Of a stretch of 64,000 nucleotides of DNA, positions 1 to 8,349 are shown in pieces. Within the stretch, counting starts at the first letter, position 1. Every line of letters begins with the position of its first letter. The DNA is from Pseudoflavonifractor sp. AF19-9AC (GTDB lineage: Bacteria > Bacillota > Clostridia > Oscillospirales > Oscillospiraceae): contig NZ_QUGI01000003.1 of assembly GCF_003478995.1 (NCBI RefSeq), positions 124,001-188,000 on the forward strand, in the 5' to 3' direction. The notes beneath the pieces are model-generated. The model was given only the letters and a program-made list of their open reading frames with translations. It had not been told where the DNA came from and made no database searches. A program made the position numbers and the translations under genes.

Positions 1-1
1 C

Positions 2-97
2 GACTACGGCACTGCCGGTGTGGCGATCCTGCTGGTGTTTCTGGTGGCCTATAGCATCGAGCGGCTCTTTGTTCGTGTGAAGAAAAAATTCTATTGA
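2..97 (+). CDS. C-terminal end of a membrane protein (partial)
   Basis: An open frame enters from the left edge and stops with TGA. The last 31 residues hold one hydrophobic helix (VAILLVFLVAYSI) followed by a basic tail (RVKKKFY), typical of the cytoplasmic end of an integral membrane protein such as a transporter permease. The family cannot be told from this fragment. A strong hairpin follows, so this is the last gene of its transcript. Confidence 0.55.
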   Translation, partial: DYGTAGVAILLVFLVAYSIERLFVRVKKKFY

Positions 98-130
98 CAT
101 TTCGTAAAATTACATTTCTTATGAAAAACG

Positions 131-184
131 GCAAACGGACTTACTGGAGGTACCTCCCAACCAATAAGTCCGTTTGCTGTTCGT
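131..184. terminator. Bidirectional terminator between convergent genes
   Basis: The arms 131-147 and 161-177 pair over 17 bases with one G-U (GCAAACGGACTTACTGG against CCAATAAGTCCGTTTGC). The loop itself contains a GGAGGTACCTCC palindrome. It sits between the rightward partial gene and the leftward gene ending at 344. The T-tract is weak on both sides. Confidence 0.65.
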
Positions 185-343
185 TTGTTCAGAATATGTT
201 GGATGATAGCTAGACAGCAATACACGTATTTTATGGAATGACTGCAAACACGGCTCTTGATGTATGCTTTGTTCACACTGCAAAGCCATCCTCAAAAATT
301 ACGAATATTCTACATTTCATTTCGGCCGCATTTTTTCATAATG

Positions 344-1126
344 CTATACAGCGGAATTATACTCCAAGAAACAGCTCATTTTTCTTGGGTGTACTGCAGC
401 TTTTTTCAGCTTGCTTGCTGCAATAGCCGCCATAATTTTATTTATGCTTCTGGCATGAACGGGACAGATACTGACACAGCGCATACAGCTAATGCATTTT
501 TTACCATCAGTTTCAAATGGATTGGTCAACGAAATTGCTTGAACAGGGCATTTTTTCGCACACAATCCGCATTTCGTACAATTCTTTTCGGTAACTGGCT
601 TGATGGGTACACCGTGATACTCCCGGTATGGGCTGCTGCCCGGAAGGTCCAAATTCTCTGGTATTTTGCCTTCCTCTATGCGCTGACAACTTTGTTTTGC
701 GAATTGAGACAGTTCTTCCAAGTCATTTTGATTTGGGCGTCCTTTTGCATACTGATGCATGATCGAATGTTCTGCGGCAGCAGCAACAGCTGCTGCGCAG
801 CAGAACCCCGAGTTTCTCAGTATCGTTTTTAATTCCAGCAACGTGTCATCGTAGGCCCGGTTTCCATACGCCACAATCAAGATGGCTTTTGCACCATTTG
901 CACGGATCTGCTCTAAACGCGACGCCGCAATCTCCGGAACCCGTCCGCCAAAAGAAGGCACCGCCACGATGCAGGTATCCTCCTCGGCCAATGAAATTTG
1001 ATGAAAGTCCACTGTACAATCGGTCAGATCAATTGTTTTCGGCTCCTGGTCAAAGGCCTGCACAAATGGCTCAGCAACTTTATCCGTGCCTCCAGTAGGA
1101 CTGAACATAATTTTATATAGACTCAT
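344..1126 (-). CDS. EFR1-type flavodoxin/ferredoxin protein
   Basis: A 260-residue protein with an N-terminal flavodoxin-like half (FSPTGGTDKVAE, the FMN phosphate loop) and a C-terminal 2x[4Fe-4S] ferredoxin half. The ferredoxin half has CTKCGLCAKKCP (near residue 185) and CISCMRCVSICP (near residue 215). This architecture is the EFR1 family, presumed to be cytoplasmic electron-transfer proteins of anaerobes. The ATG overlaps the stop of the upstream ArsR gene as ATGA, so the two are translationally coupled and the regulator probably controls it. A paralogue lies at 2633-3376. The physiological redox partner is unknown. Confidence 0.88.
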   Translation of the reverse strand: MSLYKIMFSPTGGTDKVAEPFVQAFDQEPKTIDLTDCTVDFHQISLAEEDTCIVAVPSFGGRVPEIAASRLEQIRANGAKAILIVAYGNRAYDDTLLELKTILRNSGFCCAAAVAAAAEHSIMHQYAKGRPNQNDLEELSQFAKQSCQRIEEGKIPENLDLPGSSPYREYHGVPIKPVTEKNCTKCGLCAKKCPVQAISLTNPFETDGKKCISCMRCVSICPVHARSINKIMAAIAASKLKKAAVHPRKMSCFLEYNSAV

Positions 1127-1488
1127 TTGTTCTTCTCCTTATATGTTGGACATTGTCTCATTTGTTCCACTGCTTGATGGAAAAGCTCTGATACTGCAAA
1201 CAAAGTACTGCTTGCAGTATCCAAATAATAGAAATTTTTTGTGCCTTCTCGTCTGACGTTCACGATGCCTGCATCCTTTAAAATTTTCAGATGGTGGGAC
1301 ACCGCTGCACGCGATATATTTGTAGAATTTTGAATTTCGCCTACGCGCAAACCTCCTGTTCCGCAATTTTCAATGAGCACACGGAGAATGAGTTGGCGTG
1401 TTTCATCTCCAATGGCACATAAAGCAGGACGGCAGGCATTAAATTTCTGCGCCAACTCATTGCAATTTATTTCCATTGCCTCCTCCAT
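1123..1488 (-). CDS. ArsR-family HTH transcriptional regulator
   Basis: About 121 residues from the chosen ATG at 1488, which has a GGAAGG ribosome site just upstream; a longer frame starting at 1551 would run through the promoter. The winged helix is clear: ALCAIGDETRQLILRVL, then ISRAAVSHHLKILKDAGIV with a wing ending in REGTKNFYYL. No obvious metal-binding cysteine pair is seen in the recognition helix, so the signal need not be a metal. It is the first gene of a two-gene unit with the EFR1 protein (ATGA overlap) and probably represses its own promoter. Confidence 0.86.
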   Translation of the reverse strand: MEEAMEINCNELAQKFNACRPALCAIGDETRQLILRVLIENCGTGGLRVGEIQNSTNISRAAVSHHLKILKDAGIVNVRREGTKNFYYLDTASSTLFAVSELFHQAVEQMRQCPTYKEKNK

Positions 1489-1511
1489 CCTGTCGCCTTC
1501 CTTTCCAACGG

Positions 1512-1533
1512 TCAATATTGATAAACCATTATA
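1512..1533 (-). promoter_or_regulatory. Promoter and possible operator of arsR/EFR1 unit
   Basis: On the minus strand an extended -10 (TGTGCTATAAT; the hexamer is 1528-1533) lies about 40 bases before the ArsR start. A perfect 10-base palindrome, TCAATATTGA (1512-1521), follows directly and is well placed as the repressor site. There is no good -35. Confidence 0.5.
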
Positions 1534-1670
1534 GCACAAACGATTGCGCATGGATGATTGGTAAAGAAAATCAAGCTCATTTTCCTATACGTTCCACCGA
1601 AAATAGGATTGCTCCTCGAAACTGAACTGCAAGTAATTGAATCAATCATATTAAACTGCAAACCAAACTG

Positions 1671-1714
1671 AAAAAGCGCCTTCTGAACCCCGCAAATTTC
1701 AGAAGACGCTTTTG
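1671..1714 (-). terminator. Rho-independent terminator
   Basis: The arms 1672-1687 and 1698-1713 pair over 16 bases with one G-U. An A-tract on the left becomes a U-tract for minus-strand transcription. It terminates the YcxB-like gene. The rest of the 1534-1859 gap shows no gene. Confidence 0.75.
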
Positions 1715-1859
1715 TCTGTTATGTGTGAAAACTATGATCTCTTCGCGGATAGAAACCGGTCGGTTTTTAATCTTTTTCCCAGAAGTCTCTGTCTAACCGC
1801 CCTTTGCGATGATCTTTTCCAGAGGCCTGGAGTCGCAATTTTGCAACCTGTTTTGTATC

Positions 1860-2375
1860 CTATCCCCCAACATTCTGAATACTGCATCCGGACTTTTCTT
1901 CTATGAAGTGAAAAAATTCCCGGGTACTTCCCCCCTCCAATGTTGCCTTTTCCATCGCGAGCGCGTGATCCTTTCCCACTACAAAAACGAGGTAATCTCC
2001 GGTCTCTGCCAACGCAAGGATCTTATCATACTGCCACTTGGATTCCGCTGCGGCAGTCTTCACCAGATAATACTCAGGATAGAATATAGTATCGGAGCAT
2101 TCCGTCCCCGCCATGGCCTTGCGTTTTGCAAAATAGCCGTTAATCGCATCCTCTTTCCAGTTGATCAGCAACATCCCGGCAATAGCCACGCAGTGGAGCG
2201 CCGTCTGCCATACATTCCCCCAAGACAGCCAGAGTGACACCAAAAGAACGCCTATGATAATCCGTGCATAGCGGTGCATCCACCGGTTTCTTTTGGCCCG
2301 GACTGTTTTTCGAACTGCCCGCGCCATGGCAGTCAGTGCCTTTTGATTGTATGTAGTGTGACAAGTAAATTCCAT
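1860..2375 (-). CDS. YcxB-like membrane protein
   Basis: About 171 residues from the ATG at 2375, chosen because GGGGAGG lies five bases upstream. It opens with a strand-rich start (MEFTCHTTYN), then a basic stretch and two close membrane helices (residues about 38-70: RIIIGVLLVSLWLSW and LHCVAIAGMLLI). The C-terminal soluble domain has the pattern typical of YcxB proteins: a Y-x-x-I-x-x-x-x-E-x-x-x-Y core, then a hydrophobic strand and a K-D-H-A-L segment. The family has no established function. It lies between two EFR1 paralogues but has its own terminator. Confidence 0.65.
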   Translation of the reverse strand: MEFTCHTTYNQKALTAMARAVRKTVRAKRNRWMHRYARIIIGVLLVSLWLSWGNVWQTALHCVAIAGMLLINWKEDAINGYFAKRKAMAGTECSDTIFYPEYYLVKTAAAESKWQYDKILALAETGDYLVFVVGKDHALAMEKATLEGGSTREFFHFIEEKSGCSIQNVGG

Positions 2376-2542
2376 AAATACCTCCCCAGCCGTCACGCCA
2401 GTTTTAGAAACGGATGCATCACTATATCAGATAAAACAGAATTTACCATGAATAATTTCTTAATTTTCTTTAAGAGTATTTCATCTCATCCGAATACCGC
2501 TCTTCTTCCGCCCACACTCATCCCGTCCCTGCCGAGTGATCA

Positions 2543-2571
2543 TTGACAGGCCGAGGCACGAACGGTATGAT
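2543..2571 (+). promoter_or_regulatory. Sigma-A promoter of the 2633 operon
   Basis: TTGACA (2543-2548), a 17-base spacer and TATGAT (2566-2571) make a near-consensus promoter 60 bases before the EFR1 start codon. Confidence 0.8.
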
Positions 2572-2632
2572 AGGGCCATCTGATTTCTTGATTTTAGAAT
2601 GCCTCAGCAGGCATAGGAAGAGAGCGTAGACG

Positions 2633-3376
2633 ATGATTTTCTATTTTTCCGGAACCGGCAACTCAGCGTGGGTAGCCCGACAGCTGGCCCGCCTCACCGG
2701 CGATGTTGCCTATGACATTACTAACCTGAACGAACAGCCGGATATGGCCAATGCCAAGCAGATCGGCTTTGTCTTTCCGGTCTATGCCTGGGGCGTACCG
2801 GAGATTATGGCGGAGTTTGTGAAAACGCTGCCCAAAACCCAGGCATTTACCTTCGGCATCTGCACCTGCGGAGGAGATGCCGGGCGGACCATGAAGCGGT
2901 TTTCTAAGCTCTACCCTCTGAGCAGCAGCTATAGCCTTCTCATGCCCAACAACTATATCATCAGCTCTGAGCCCGACGGCGAAGACGAGATCCTCCGGAA
3001 AATCACCGCGGCCCGGGAGGAACTGGACCGGATCGCCCAGGAGCTCCGACGGCAGGTGCGGGTCTACCGGGTTCATGAGGGAGCCCTGGCCGGAGTAAAG
3101 TCCCACCTGGTCAACTTTGGATTTAACAAATTTGCCCGAAGCACAAAATCCTTTTTTGTTGAGGACAGCTGCAATGGATGCGGCCAGTGCGCCAGGAACT
3201 GCCCGGCATCCGCCATTTCTCTCCGGGACGGAATGCCGGTATGGGCTGCCCAATGCTGTCAGTGCCTGCGCTGCATCAACGAATGTCCCCAACAGGCTAT
3301 CCAGTACGGAACGTCCACAGCCGGGCGGCGCCGCTATACCATTCGGGCCTACCTCCCCCAGGATGAGCAAATTTGA
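2633..3376 (+). CDS. EFR1-type flavodoxin/ferredoxin protein (second copy)
   Basis: A 247-residue paralogue of the protein at 344-1126. The flavodoxin half begins YFSGTGNSAWVARQLA (FMN loop). The C-terminal ferredoxin half has CNGCGQCARNCP and CCQCLRCINECP for two [4Fe-4S] clusters. It is probably a cytoplasmic low-potential electron carrier or reductase. It leads a unit with a membrane protein starting 13 bases downstream and a lipase-like hydrolase overlapping by four bases, read from the strong promoter at 2543. The role of the set is unknown. Confidence 0.88.
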   Translation: MIFYFSGTGNSAWVARQLARLTGDVAYDITNLNEQPDMANAKQIGFVFPVYAWGVPEIMAEFVKTLPKTQAFTFGICTCGGDAGRTMKRFSKLYPLSSSYSLLMPNNYIISSEPDGEDEILRKITAAREELDRIAQELRRQVRVYRVHEGALAGVKSHLVNFGFNKFARSTKSFFVEDSCNGCGQCARNCPASAISLRDGMPVWAAQCCQCLRCINECPQQAIQYGTSTAGRRRYTIRAYLPQDEQI

Positions 3377-3389
3377 GGAGCACATAGTC

Positions 3390-3836
3390 ATGGATCTTTT
3401 GTCAATTGCAATTCTCATTTTTATCATCATGGAGTCGGCCAATGTGGCCATTCTCTACTTCTGGCCGGGCAGTCGATTGGGCAACGGAGTCGCTGTGTTC
3501 AATGCCTATTTCAACCCCGTGAGTGAGGAACAGCGGCTGTTTGCCTCCTATCTGGTGAACTGGGTGGCCGGCGTAAAATTGATTTTCATTTTCCTGCTGG
3601 CAGTGATCCTTGTAATCGGCACGGAGCAGATCAAACTGTGGGCGGTAGTAGCCATGATTTTGTCCATTGCCACCTACTTCTGGCGGCTGCACCCCACCAT
3701 CAAAAAGCTGGACACCATGGGCTGCATCACACCCAAGGGTTACTCCAAAGCGCTGGGCTGGATGATCGCCGGGTTTCTCATTATGTTCACCCTGGCCCTG
3801 ATGGGGCATATCCTGATGGGGGTGATTGGCGCATGA
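3390..3836 (+). CDS. Four-helix membrane protein of unknown function
   Basis: 148 residues from the ATG at 3390, favoured by GAGGAG nine bases upstream; an in-frame ATG at 3363 would overlap the previous gene by 14 bases. It has four hydrophobic helices (about residues 5-25, 55-76, 82-97 and 122-143) with little soluble sequence between them. I do not recognise a family. Its stop overlaps the next start as ATGA, so it is coupled to the hydrolase downstream. Confidence 0.72.
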   Translation: MDLLSIAILIFIIMESANVAILYFWPGSRLGNGVAVFNAYFNPVSEEQRLFASYLVNWVAGVKLIFIFLLAVILVIGTEQIKLWAVVAMILSIATYFWRLHPTIKKLDTMGCITPKGYSKALGWMIAGFLIMFTLALMGHILMGVIGA

Positions 3837-4561
3837 AAACAAAGGGAATGTGCCGGCACAAAAAGTGGCTTATTGCCGGCGGAATGGTTCTTCTGCTTCT
3901 GGCCATTCTGGTCGGGGCATTTTTCTGGTACGTATCCGATTATTACCGGGCGGAGGATGTGGCTCTTCAGGTGCTGGCCCAGGACAGCGGCATCACGGTG
4001 CAGGACAACCTGACCATTCTCTCCCCTTCTTCTCCCACGGACACCGCCATCATTTTTTATCCCGGCGCCAAGGTGGAGGCGGAAGCCTATCTGCCCCTGC
4101 TGGATCAGATCCGACAAATCGGCGTCACCTGCATCTTGGTCGATATGCCCTTTCATATGGCGATTTTTGATGCCGATGCAGCGGACCAGGTAATGACTCA
4201 GTTTCCGGAATTCCAGCACTGGTATATCGCCGGGCACTCCATGGGCGGCGCTATGGCGTCCAAGTTTGCCTCAGACCATCCTGACCAGGTAGATGGGCTC
4301 ATTCTGATGGGTGCCTACATCTACGGCAATTATCCGGATGAAAAAACGCTGACCATTTACGGTTCCCTCAACCAGAGTGTAGAGGACCACATCGATTATA
4401 CGGAAAACATTGTGGAGATCGAGGGCGGCAACCACGCTCAGTTCAGCAACTACGGCCCGCAGAAAGGGGATCTTCCCGCCTCCATCTCCGCCCAGGAGCA
4501 GCAGGCCCAAACGGTGGCTGCCATTGAGGAATTTCTGCAGTCGGCGGATTCTCAGGAGTAA
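3833..4561 (+). CDS. Membrane-anchored alpha/beta hydrolase
   Basis: A 242-residue protein with one N-terminal membrane helix (WLIAGGMVLLLLAILVGAFF) and an extracytoplasmic alpha/beta hydrolase domain. The nucleophile elbow is GHSMGG and the catalytic histidine is probably in EGGNHAQF near residue 205. The IIFYPGAKVEAEAYLPLL segment is typical of the PF12695-like hydrolases. The substrate is unknown. ATGA overlap links it to the preceding membrane protein. Confidence 0.8.
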   Translation: MKTKGMCRHKKWLIAGGMVLLLLAILVGAFFWYVSDYYRAEDVALQVLAQDSGITVQDNLTILSPSSPTDTAIIFYPGAKVEAEAYLPLLDQIRQIGVTCILVDMPFHMAIFDADAADQVMTQFPEFQHWYIAGHSMGGAMASKFASDHPDQVDGLILMGAYIYGNYPDEKTLTIYGSLNQSVEDHIDYTENIVEIEGGNHAQFSNYGPQKGDLPASISAQEQQAQTVAAIEEFLQSADSQE

Positions 4562-4655
4562 GGAGCCCCCATCAGAAAAGGCCAACGCAACGGTATCTCC
4601 ATATCGAAAGAGGTCACATGCCTTGCTCGAATACCGGTCAATAGAAAATGAGCAT

Positions 4656-4684
4656 TTTACATTTTAGGACATCGGATTTACAAT
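4656..4684 (+). promoter_or_regulatory. Promoter of the flavodoxin gene
   Basis: TTTACA (4656-4661), a 17-base spacer and TACAAT (4679-4684), 33 bases before the ATG at 4717. The 155-base gap that contains it has no other feature. Confidence 0.6.
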
Positions 4685-4716
4685 GGAGCCAAACAATGCA
4701 CAAGGAGGTTATTTCT

Positions 4717-5193
4717 ATGAACCCATTGGTTGCTTATTTTTCCGCCACCGGCACCACCGCCAAGGCAGCAAAGGCTCTGGCAAACGCCGTAGGTGTGGAA
4801 CTCTATGAGATCAAGCCCGCTGTTCCCTATACCAGCGCCGATCTGGACTGGAGAAACGCGGATTCCCGCTCCAGCGTGGAAATGAAAGATGCCCACTCCC
4901 GCCCCGCTCTGGCCGATACCGACGCTCCGGTGGCTGAGCACGACGTGATTTTCCTGGGTTTCCCTGTTTGGTGGTATGTGGCTCCCACCATCCTCAACAC
5001 CTTCCTGGAGGCATACGACTTCTCCGGCAAGACCATTGTCCTCTTCGCCACTTCCGGCGGCAGCGGTCTGGGCAAGTCGGCTTCTGGACTCCAGGCCAGC
5101 GCCCCCGGCGCCAAGATTGTGGATGGCCGGATGCTCAATGGCCGTCTGGATGAGGCCGAGCTGAAGGCCTGGGCGGAAGGCTTGAAGCTGTAA
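4717..5193 (+). CDS. Flavodoxin
   Basis: 158 residues from the ATG at 4717, which has a perfect AAGGAGG site seven bases upstream. The FMN phosphate loop reads YFSATGTTAKAAKALA. FLGFPVWWYVAPTILNTFLE and FATSGGSGLG supply the flavin ring-binding loops typical of the flavodoxin_4 group. It probably carries electrons or acts as an NAD(P)H-linked reductase. It is transcribed alone, with its own promoter and terminator. Confidence 0.88.
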   Translation: MNPLVAYFSATGTTAKAAKALANAVGVELYEIKPAVPYTSADLDWRNADSRSSVEMKDAHSRPALADTDAPVAEHDVIFLGFPVWWYVAPTILNTFLEAYDFSGKTIVLFATSGGSGLGKSASGLQASAPGAKIVDGRMLNGRLDEAELKAWAEGLKL

Positions 5194-5211
5194 CACATCC
5201 CAAATCTCAAA

Positions 5212-5246
5212 AAAGTGGAGTGTCGATTGAGACACTCCATTTTTTT
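5212..5246. terminator. Bidirectional terminator
   Basis: TGGAGTGTC (5216-5224) pairs with GACACTCCA (5231-5239), with a 5' A-tract and a 3' T-tract. It serves the flavodoxin gene and the convergent GNAT gene, whose stop lies in the T-tract. Confidence 0.85.
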
Positions 5247-5688
5247 ATATCTCTCTTTGCAAATACACCATATCCACCAACTGGACCCCATTCTCATAGA
5301 TGGGGTGGTCATAGTGGTCGGTGAAAAAGTTCTTGACCAGATGATGCCTGCGAAAGCCGCAGGACTCGTAAAACGAAATAGTGGAGGGACTGTCCCCGGT
5401 GCCCACCTGCAGCACCGTATACCGCTCCTTGTAGGTTCGGACGAGGAAATCCACCAATGTCTTCCCGTACCCCCTGCCCTGCCAGTCCGGCTCCACGGCA
5501 ATGTTTTTCAATTCCAGGATACCACTGCCCTCGTCTGTCACCACGCATTCGGCTTTGACTCCATTATCCTCCAGCACATACATGGTCCCACGCTCCAGAT
5601 AGCGGTCAATCATATCCTCCTGCTCGTCCGCCAGCAAAAGCAAATCCAGGTACTGCTTTTTATCCGTTTCAACTTTTTTGATTTTCAT
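5245..5688 (-). CDS. GNAT N-acetyltransferase
   Basis: 147 residues. Acetyl-CoA binding motif A is clear as LKNIAVEPDWQGRGYGKTLV, followed by a VGTGDSPSTISFYESCGF segment (motif B). Full-length for the family; the acceptor is unknown. It is the last of three leftward genes (RibD-like reductase, GNAT/YoaP, GNAT) separated by 6-9 bases. Confidence 0.85.
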   Translation of the reverse strand: MKIKKVETDKKQYLDLLLLADEQEDMIDRYLERGTMYVLEDNGVKAECVVTDEGSGILELKNIAVEPDWQGRGYGKTLVDFLVRTYKERYTVLQVGTGDSPSTISFYESCGFRRHHLVKNFFTDHYDHPIYENGVQLVDMVYLQREI

Positions 5689-5697
5689 GGATACACC

Positions 5698-6447
5698 TTA
5701 CTTTTTCAAAAGACGTTTCAGTGCGGCGGCATCCAGCAGATTCACTGTCACGAACTTCCCATGATAAAATACTGCCCAGTTATTGAACACACAGGGCAAA
5801 TCCTTGGCCTTTTCCAAGGTATCCACCGGAATGAGGGTATAGGATGCCTCCAGCTCCTGACAGGTCTTGCGCACCAGTTCTACGCTTTGATGGATATAAG
5901 GACACTGGTCGCTATAATATACAGTCAATTCCTGTTGTTCAATCTCCAACTGCTTGGCGTTCTTTGCAAATCGGGGCGTGGTTCCATCAAAAGAGAGGGC
6001 CAGCAGGCGGTAACCGTCTGGAGTCGTGTCCACGGTTTCAAACCCATGCTTCTCGGCAAAAGCCTGATCCGAGAGCCAAGCCTTTTGCTTTTCCGCACCC
6101 AGCATGCACACGCCGGATTTTCCCTTGGCCCTGGCGTCGGCCAGGCAGTACTCCATCAGCTGCCTGCCGTAGCCCTTGCCCTTGAAGTCTCCGTTGACCC
6201 ACAAACAATAGATGTAGAGATAGTTATCCCCCTCCACCGGCACCCAGGCAGTCTCCAGTGGGGCATACTCAATGAACACCACCCCCTTGGCATCCAACTT
6301 GCGGAACACATGGCCTTCACGGAGACGCTCTCTGAGCCAGGCCCGCTTATCCTCCACTCCCGGGTGTGGTTTTTTGCTGCGAATGATGCAGCACAGGTGC
6401 TCCTGGGCCAGATTATCTTCGGTCAGATTGATAAATTGATCACTCAT
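5698..6447 (-). CDS. GNAT acetyltransferase with YoaP-like C-terminal domain
   Basis: 249 residues in two parts. Residues 1-150 are a GNAT domain with motif A in LWVNGDFKGKGYGRQLME. Residues 170-249 are a thioredoxin-fold-like YoaP extension containing YYSDQCPYI and a C-terminal strand-helix. This two-domain layout is common in clostridia and its substrate is unknown. It is the middle gene of the leftward three-gene unit. Confidence 0.82.
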   Translation of the reverse strand: MSDQFINLTEDNLAQEHLCCIIRSKKPHPGVEDKRAWLRERLREGHVFRKLDAKGVVFIEYAPLETAWVPVEGDNYLYIYCLWVNGDFKGKGYGRQLMEYCLADARAKGKSGVCMLGAEKQKAWLSDQAFAEKHGFETVDTTPDGYRLLALSFDGTTPRFAKNAKQLEIEQQELTVYYSDQCPYIHQSVELVRKTCQELEASYTLIPVDTLEKAKDLPCVFNNWAVFYHGKFVTVNLLDAAALKRLLKK

Positions 6448-6453
6448 CGCTTA

Positions 6454-6984
6454 TCACCGTTTTTCATATACCAGATCCACAATCCCGTTCCAATGCTCCG
6501 TGCTCACCAGTTTCAGCGGCAATTCCTGCAAAAGCTCGGGAAACAGCCGCACACCTTTTCCCAGCACCGTGGGAATAATCGACAGCCACAGCTGATCGAT
6601 GCGCCCCTCCTTCAGCAGCTGCCCGGCCACGGACGCACCGCCGCAGATCCAGACATTACCCTCATGTTCTGCTTTCAGTTTGTCCACCAGGACAGTCAGT
6701 TCTCCATTCCAGAAGAACATGTTCTCCTGATCCGCTTCCTGCCGGTGGGTCACCACATAACAGGGACGGTCTCCATAGGGCCAGCTGTCCGGGGAGAGCT
6801 CCGTGACAAGCTGATGATAGGTGGTCCAGCCCATGACGATGGCGTCCACCGTCTCCAAAAATGCCGGATAACTGCCAGGGGTATCCGGCTCGCTGCCGTC
6901 ACCCACCAGCCAGTCCACGCCGCCCTGTTCGTCCGCAAGATACCCGTCCACACTCATGGTGAGATACAGTACGCTCTTTCCCAT
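6454..6984 (-). CDS. Dihydrofolate reductase / RibD C-terminal family protein
   Basis: 176 residues from the ATG at 6984, chosen because GGAGGAG lies six bases upstream. The RibD_C fold is shown by YLTMSVDGYLADEQGGVDWL, VMGWTTYHQL, WICGGASVAGQLL and the end segment TVLGKGVRLFPEL. These proteins are NADPH-dependent reductases related to riboflavin-pathway RibD, but standalone copies are rarely assigned a substrate. It heads the leftward unit, opposite the WYL regulator, which may control it. Confidence 0.82.
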   Translation of the reverse strand: MGKSVLYLTMSVDGYLADEQGGVDWLVGDGSEPDTPGSYPAFLETVDAIVMGWTTYHQLVTELSPDSWPYGDRPCYVVTHRQEADQENMFFWNGELTVLVDKLKAEHEGNVWICGGASVAGQLLKEGRIDQLWLSIIPTVLGKGVRLFPELLQELPLKLVSTEHWNGIVDLVYEKR

Positions 6985-7006
6985 GGCCATCTCCTCCGTT
7001 GCCCCT

Positions 7007-7035
7007 ATTGTACCCAAGAGCCGCAAAAAGAACAA
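7007..7035 (-). promoter_or_regulatory. Leftward promoter of the RibD-like/GNAT unit
   Basis: On the minus strand TTGTTC (7030-7035), a 17-base spacer and TACAAT (7007-7012), 23 bases before the start at 6984. It is back to back with the WYL promoter. Confidence 0.6.
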
Positions 7036-7054
7036 GTCAAATTGGAACATGACA

Positions 7055-7082
7055 GACAGCTGTCCGGTTCCTGTGCTATAAT
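7055..7082 (+). promoter_or_regulatory. WYL regulator promoter with palindromic operator
   Basis: TATAAT (7077-7082) has an extended TG element (TGTGCTATAAT) but a poor -35. In the -35 position is a perfect palindrome, GACAGCTGTC (7055-7064), flanked by GGAAC and GTTCC. That arrangement fits a regulator site controlling both divergent promoters. Confidence 0.55.
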
Positions 7083-7113
7083 GCAGACAGTATTAGGAAA
7101 GGTGGTGGCTCTT

Positions 7114-8022
7114 ATGAAGATGGAGCGGCTCATCGGCATCCTGTCCATTCTGCTCCAGCGCGCGAAGGTCACCGCCCCGGAGCTGGCGGAACGGTTCGAG
7201 GTGTCCCGCCGGACCATTCAGCGGGACATTGAGTCCCTGTGCCGGGCCGGCATTCCCATTGCCACCACCCAGGGCGCGGGCGGCGGCATCTCCATTATGG
7301 AAGGCTACCGGGTGGACCGCACGGTGCTCACTGCACCAGAGATGCAGGCCATCCTGGCGGGGCTGCGGAGCCTGGACAGCGTCAGCGGCACCCGGCGCTA
7401 TGCTCAGCTGATGGAAAAGCTGTCTGCCGGGACGGGCGGACTGGTCCCCGGCGGCGCCCACATGCTCATCGATCTCTCCTCCTGGTACAAAACCAGCCTG
7501 CCGCCGAAAATCGAACTCATTCAGGGTGCCATCGAGCAGCACCGCACCATCCGCTTTACCTACTTCTCCCCTAAGGGTGAGTCGGTGCGCACCGTGGAAC
7601 CCAGCTACCTGGTTTTCCACTGGTCGGCCTGGTATGTGTGGGGCTGGTGCCGGATGCGGGAGGAGTTCCGTCTTTTTAAACTCAACCGCATGACGGAGCT
7701 CTCTACCGGTGAGCCCTTTCCCCCTCGCTGCGCACCGCTGCCCGACCTGGAGCCGGAGCGGGTTTTTCCGGTCAAATACCAGGTCACCGTCCTCTTTGAC
7801 CCATCCTGCCGCTGGCGGCTGGTGGAGGAGTACGGGGCGGACCGCTTTTCGGTGGAACCAGACGGCAAGCTTCGCTTTACTGGCGGCTTTCCCGATGGAG
7901 ACAGCGTGCTCAGCTGGGTTTTGACCTTTGGAGACAAGGCGGAGTTGCTGGAACCAGAAGAACTGCGGGAGCAGCTGCGGAATTTGACTGAAACACTGGC
8001 TCACCGTTACGGGAGGAATTGA
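7114..8022 (+). CDS. YafY/WYL-type transcriptional regulator
   Basis: 302 residues from the ATG at 7114, with AGGAAAGGTGG upstream. The frame stays open far to the left, but that stretch runs antisense through other genes. An N-terminal HTH_11 domain (residues 1-60, VTAPELAERFEVSRRTIQRD) is followed by a WYL ligand domain whose signature reads SAWYVWGWC, with V in place of L, then a C-terminal WCX-like region ending in LAHRYGRN. WYL proteins sense small ligands or nucleic acid. It is the first gene of a rightward run of compact genes. Confidence 0.88.
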   Translation: MKMERLIGILSILLQRAKVTAPELAERFEVSRRTIQRDIESLCRAGIPIATTQGAGGGISIMEGYRVDRTVLTAPEMQAILAGLRSLDSVSGTRRYAQLMEKLSAGTGGLVPGGAHMLIDLSSWYKTSLPPKIELIQGAIEQHRTIRFTYFSPKGESVRTVEPSYLVFHWSAWYVWGWCRMREEFRLFKLNRMTELSTGEPFPPRCAPLPDLEPERVFPVKYQVTVLFDPSCRWRLVEEYGADRFSVEPDGKLRFTGGFPDGDSVLSWVLTFGDKAELLEPEELREQLRNLTETLAHRYGRN

Positions 8023-8023
8023 T

Positions 8024-8347
8024 ATGGCGTCTCATCAGGACTTTGTGGACTATGTGGCCGAGCAGCTGCGGGAGGCGGGCACAATCCGCAGCCGGAAGAT
8101 GTTCGGCGAATACGGTCTCTACTGCGACAATGTATTCTTCGCCGTCATCTGTGACGATCAGTTTTTTGTAAAAGCCACCCCACAGGGGGAAACGGCCTTT
8201 CCTGACCTGCCCAAGGCTCCGCCCTATGAGGGGGCCAGGGACTATCTCTGGGTGGAGGATGTGGAGGACCGGGAGCGGATGACTGCGCTGACCCGTATTA
8301 CCTGTGAGGCTCTAAAACGCACCCCAAAGAAGACGCGGAGGAAATGA
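8024..8347 (+). CDS. TfoX/Sxy N-terminal domain protein
   Basis: 107 residues matching only the N-terminal TfoX domain: RSRKMFGEYGLYCDNVFFAV, then FFVKATPQGE and the PPYEGARDYLWV segment. In proteobacteria the two-domain Sxy protein activates competence; the short single-domain Firmicute version has no established role. It begins two bases after the WYL stop, so it is coupled. Confidence 0.85.
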   Translation: MASHQDFVDYVAEQLREAGTIRSRKMFGEYGLYCDNVFFAVICDDQFFVKATPQGETAFPDLPKAPPYEGARDYLWVEDVEDRERMTALTRITCEALKRTPKKTRRK

Positions 8348-8349
8348 CC

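Noticed and set aside
5215..7113. A plus-strand frame continuous with the WYL gene that would make a 935-residue protein
   Set aside because: It runs antisense through three well-supported leftward genes and shows no domain. The WYL start at 7114 has its own promoter and ribosome site.
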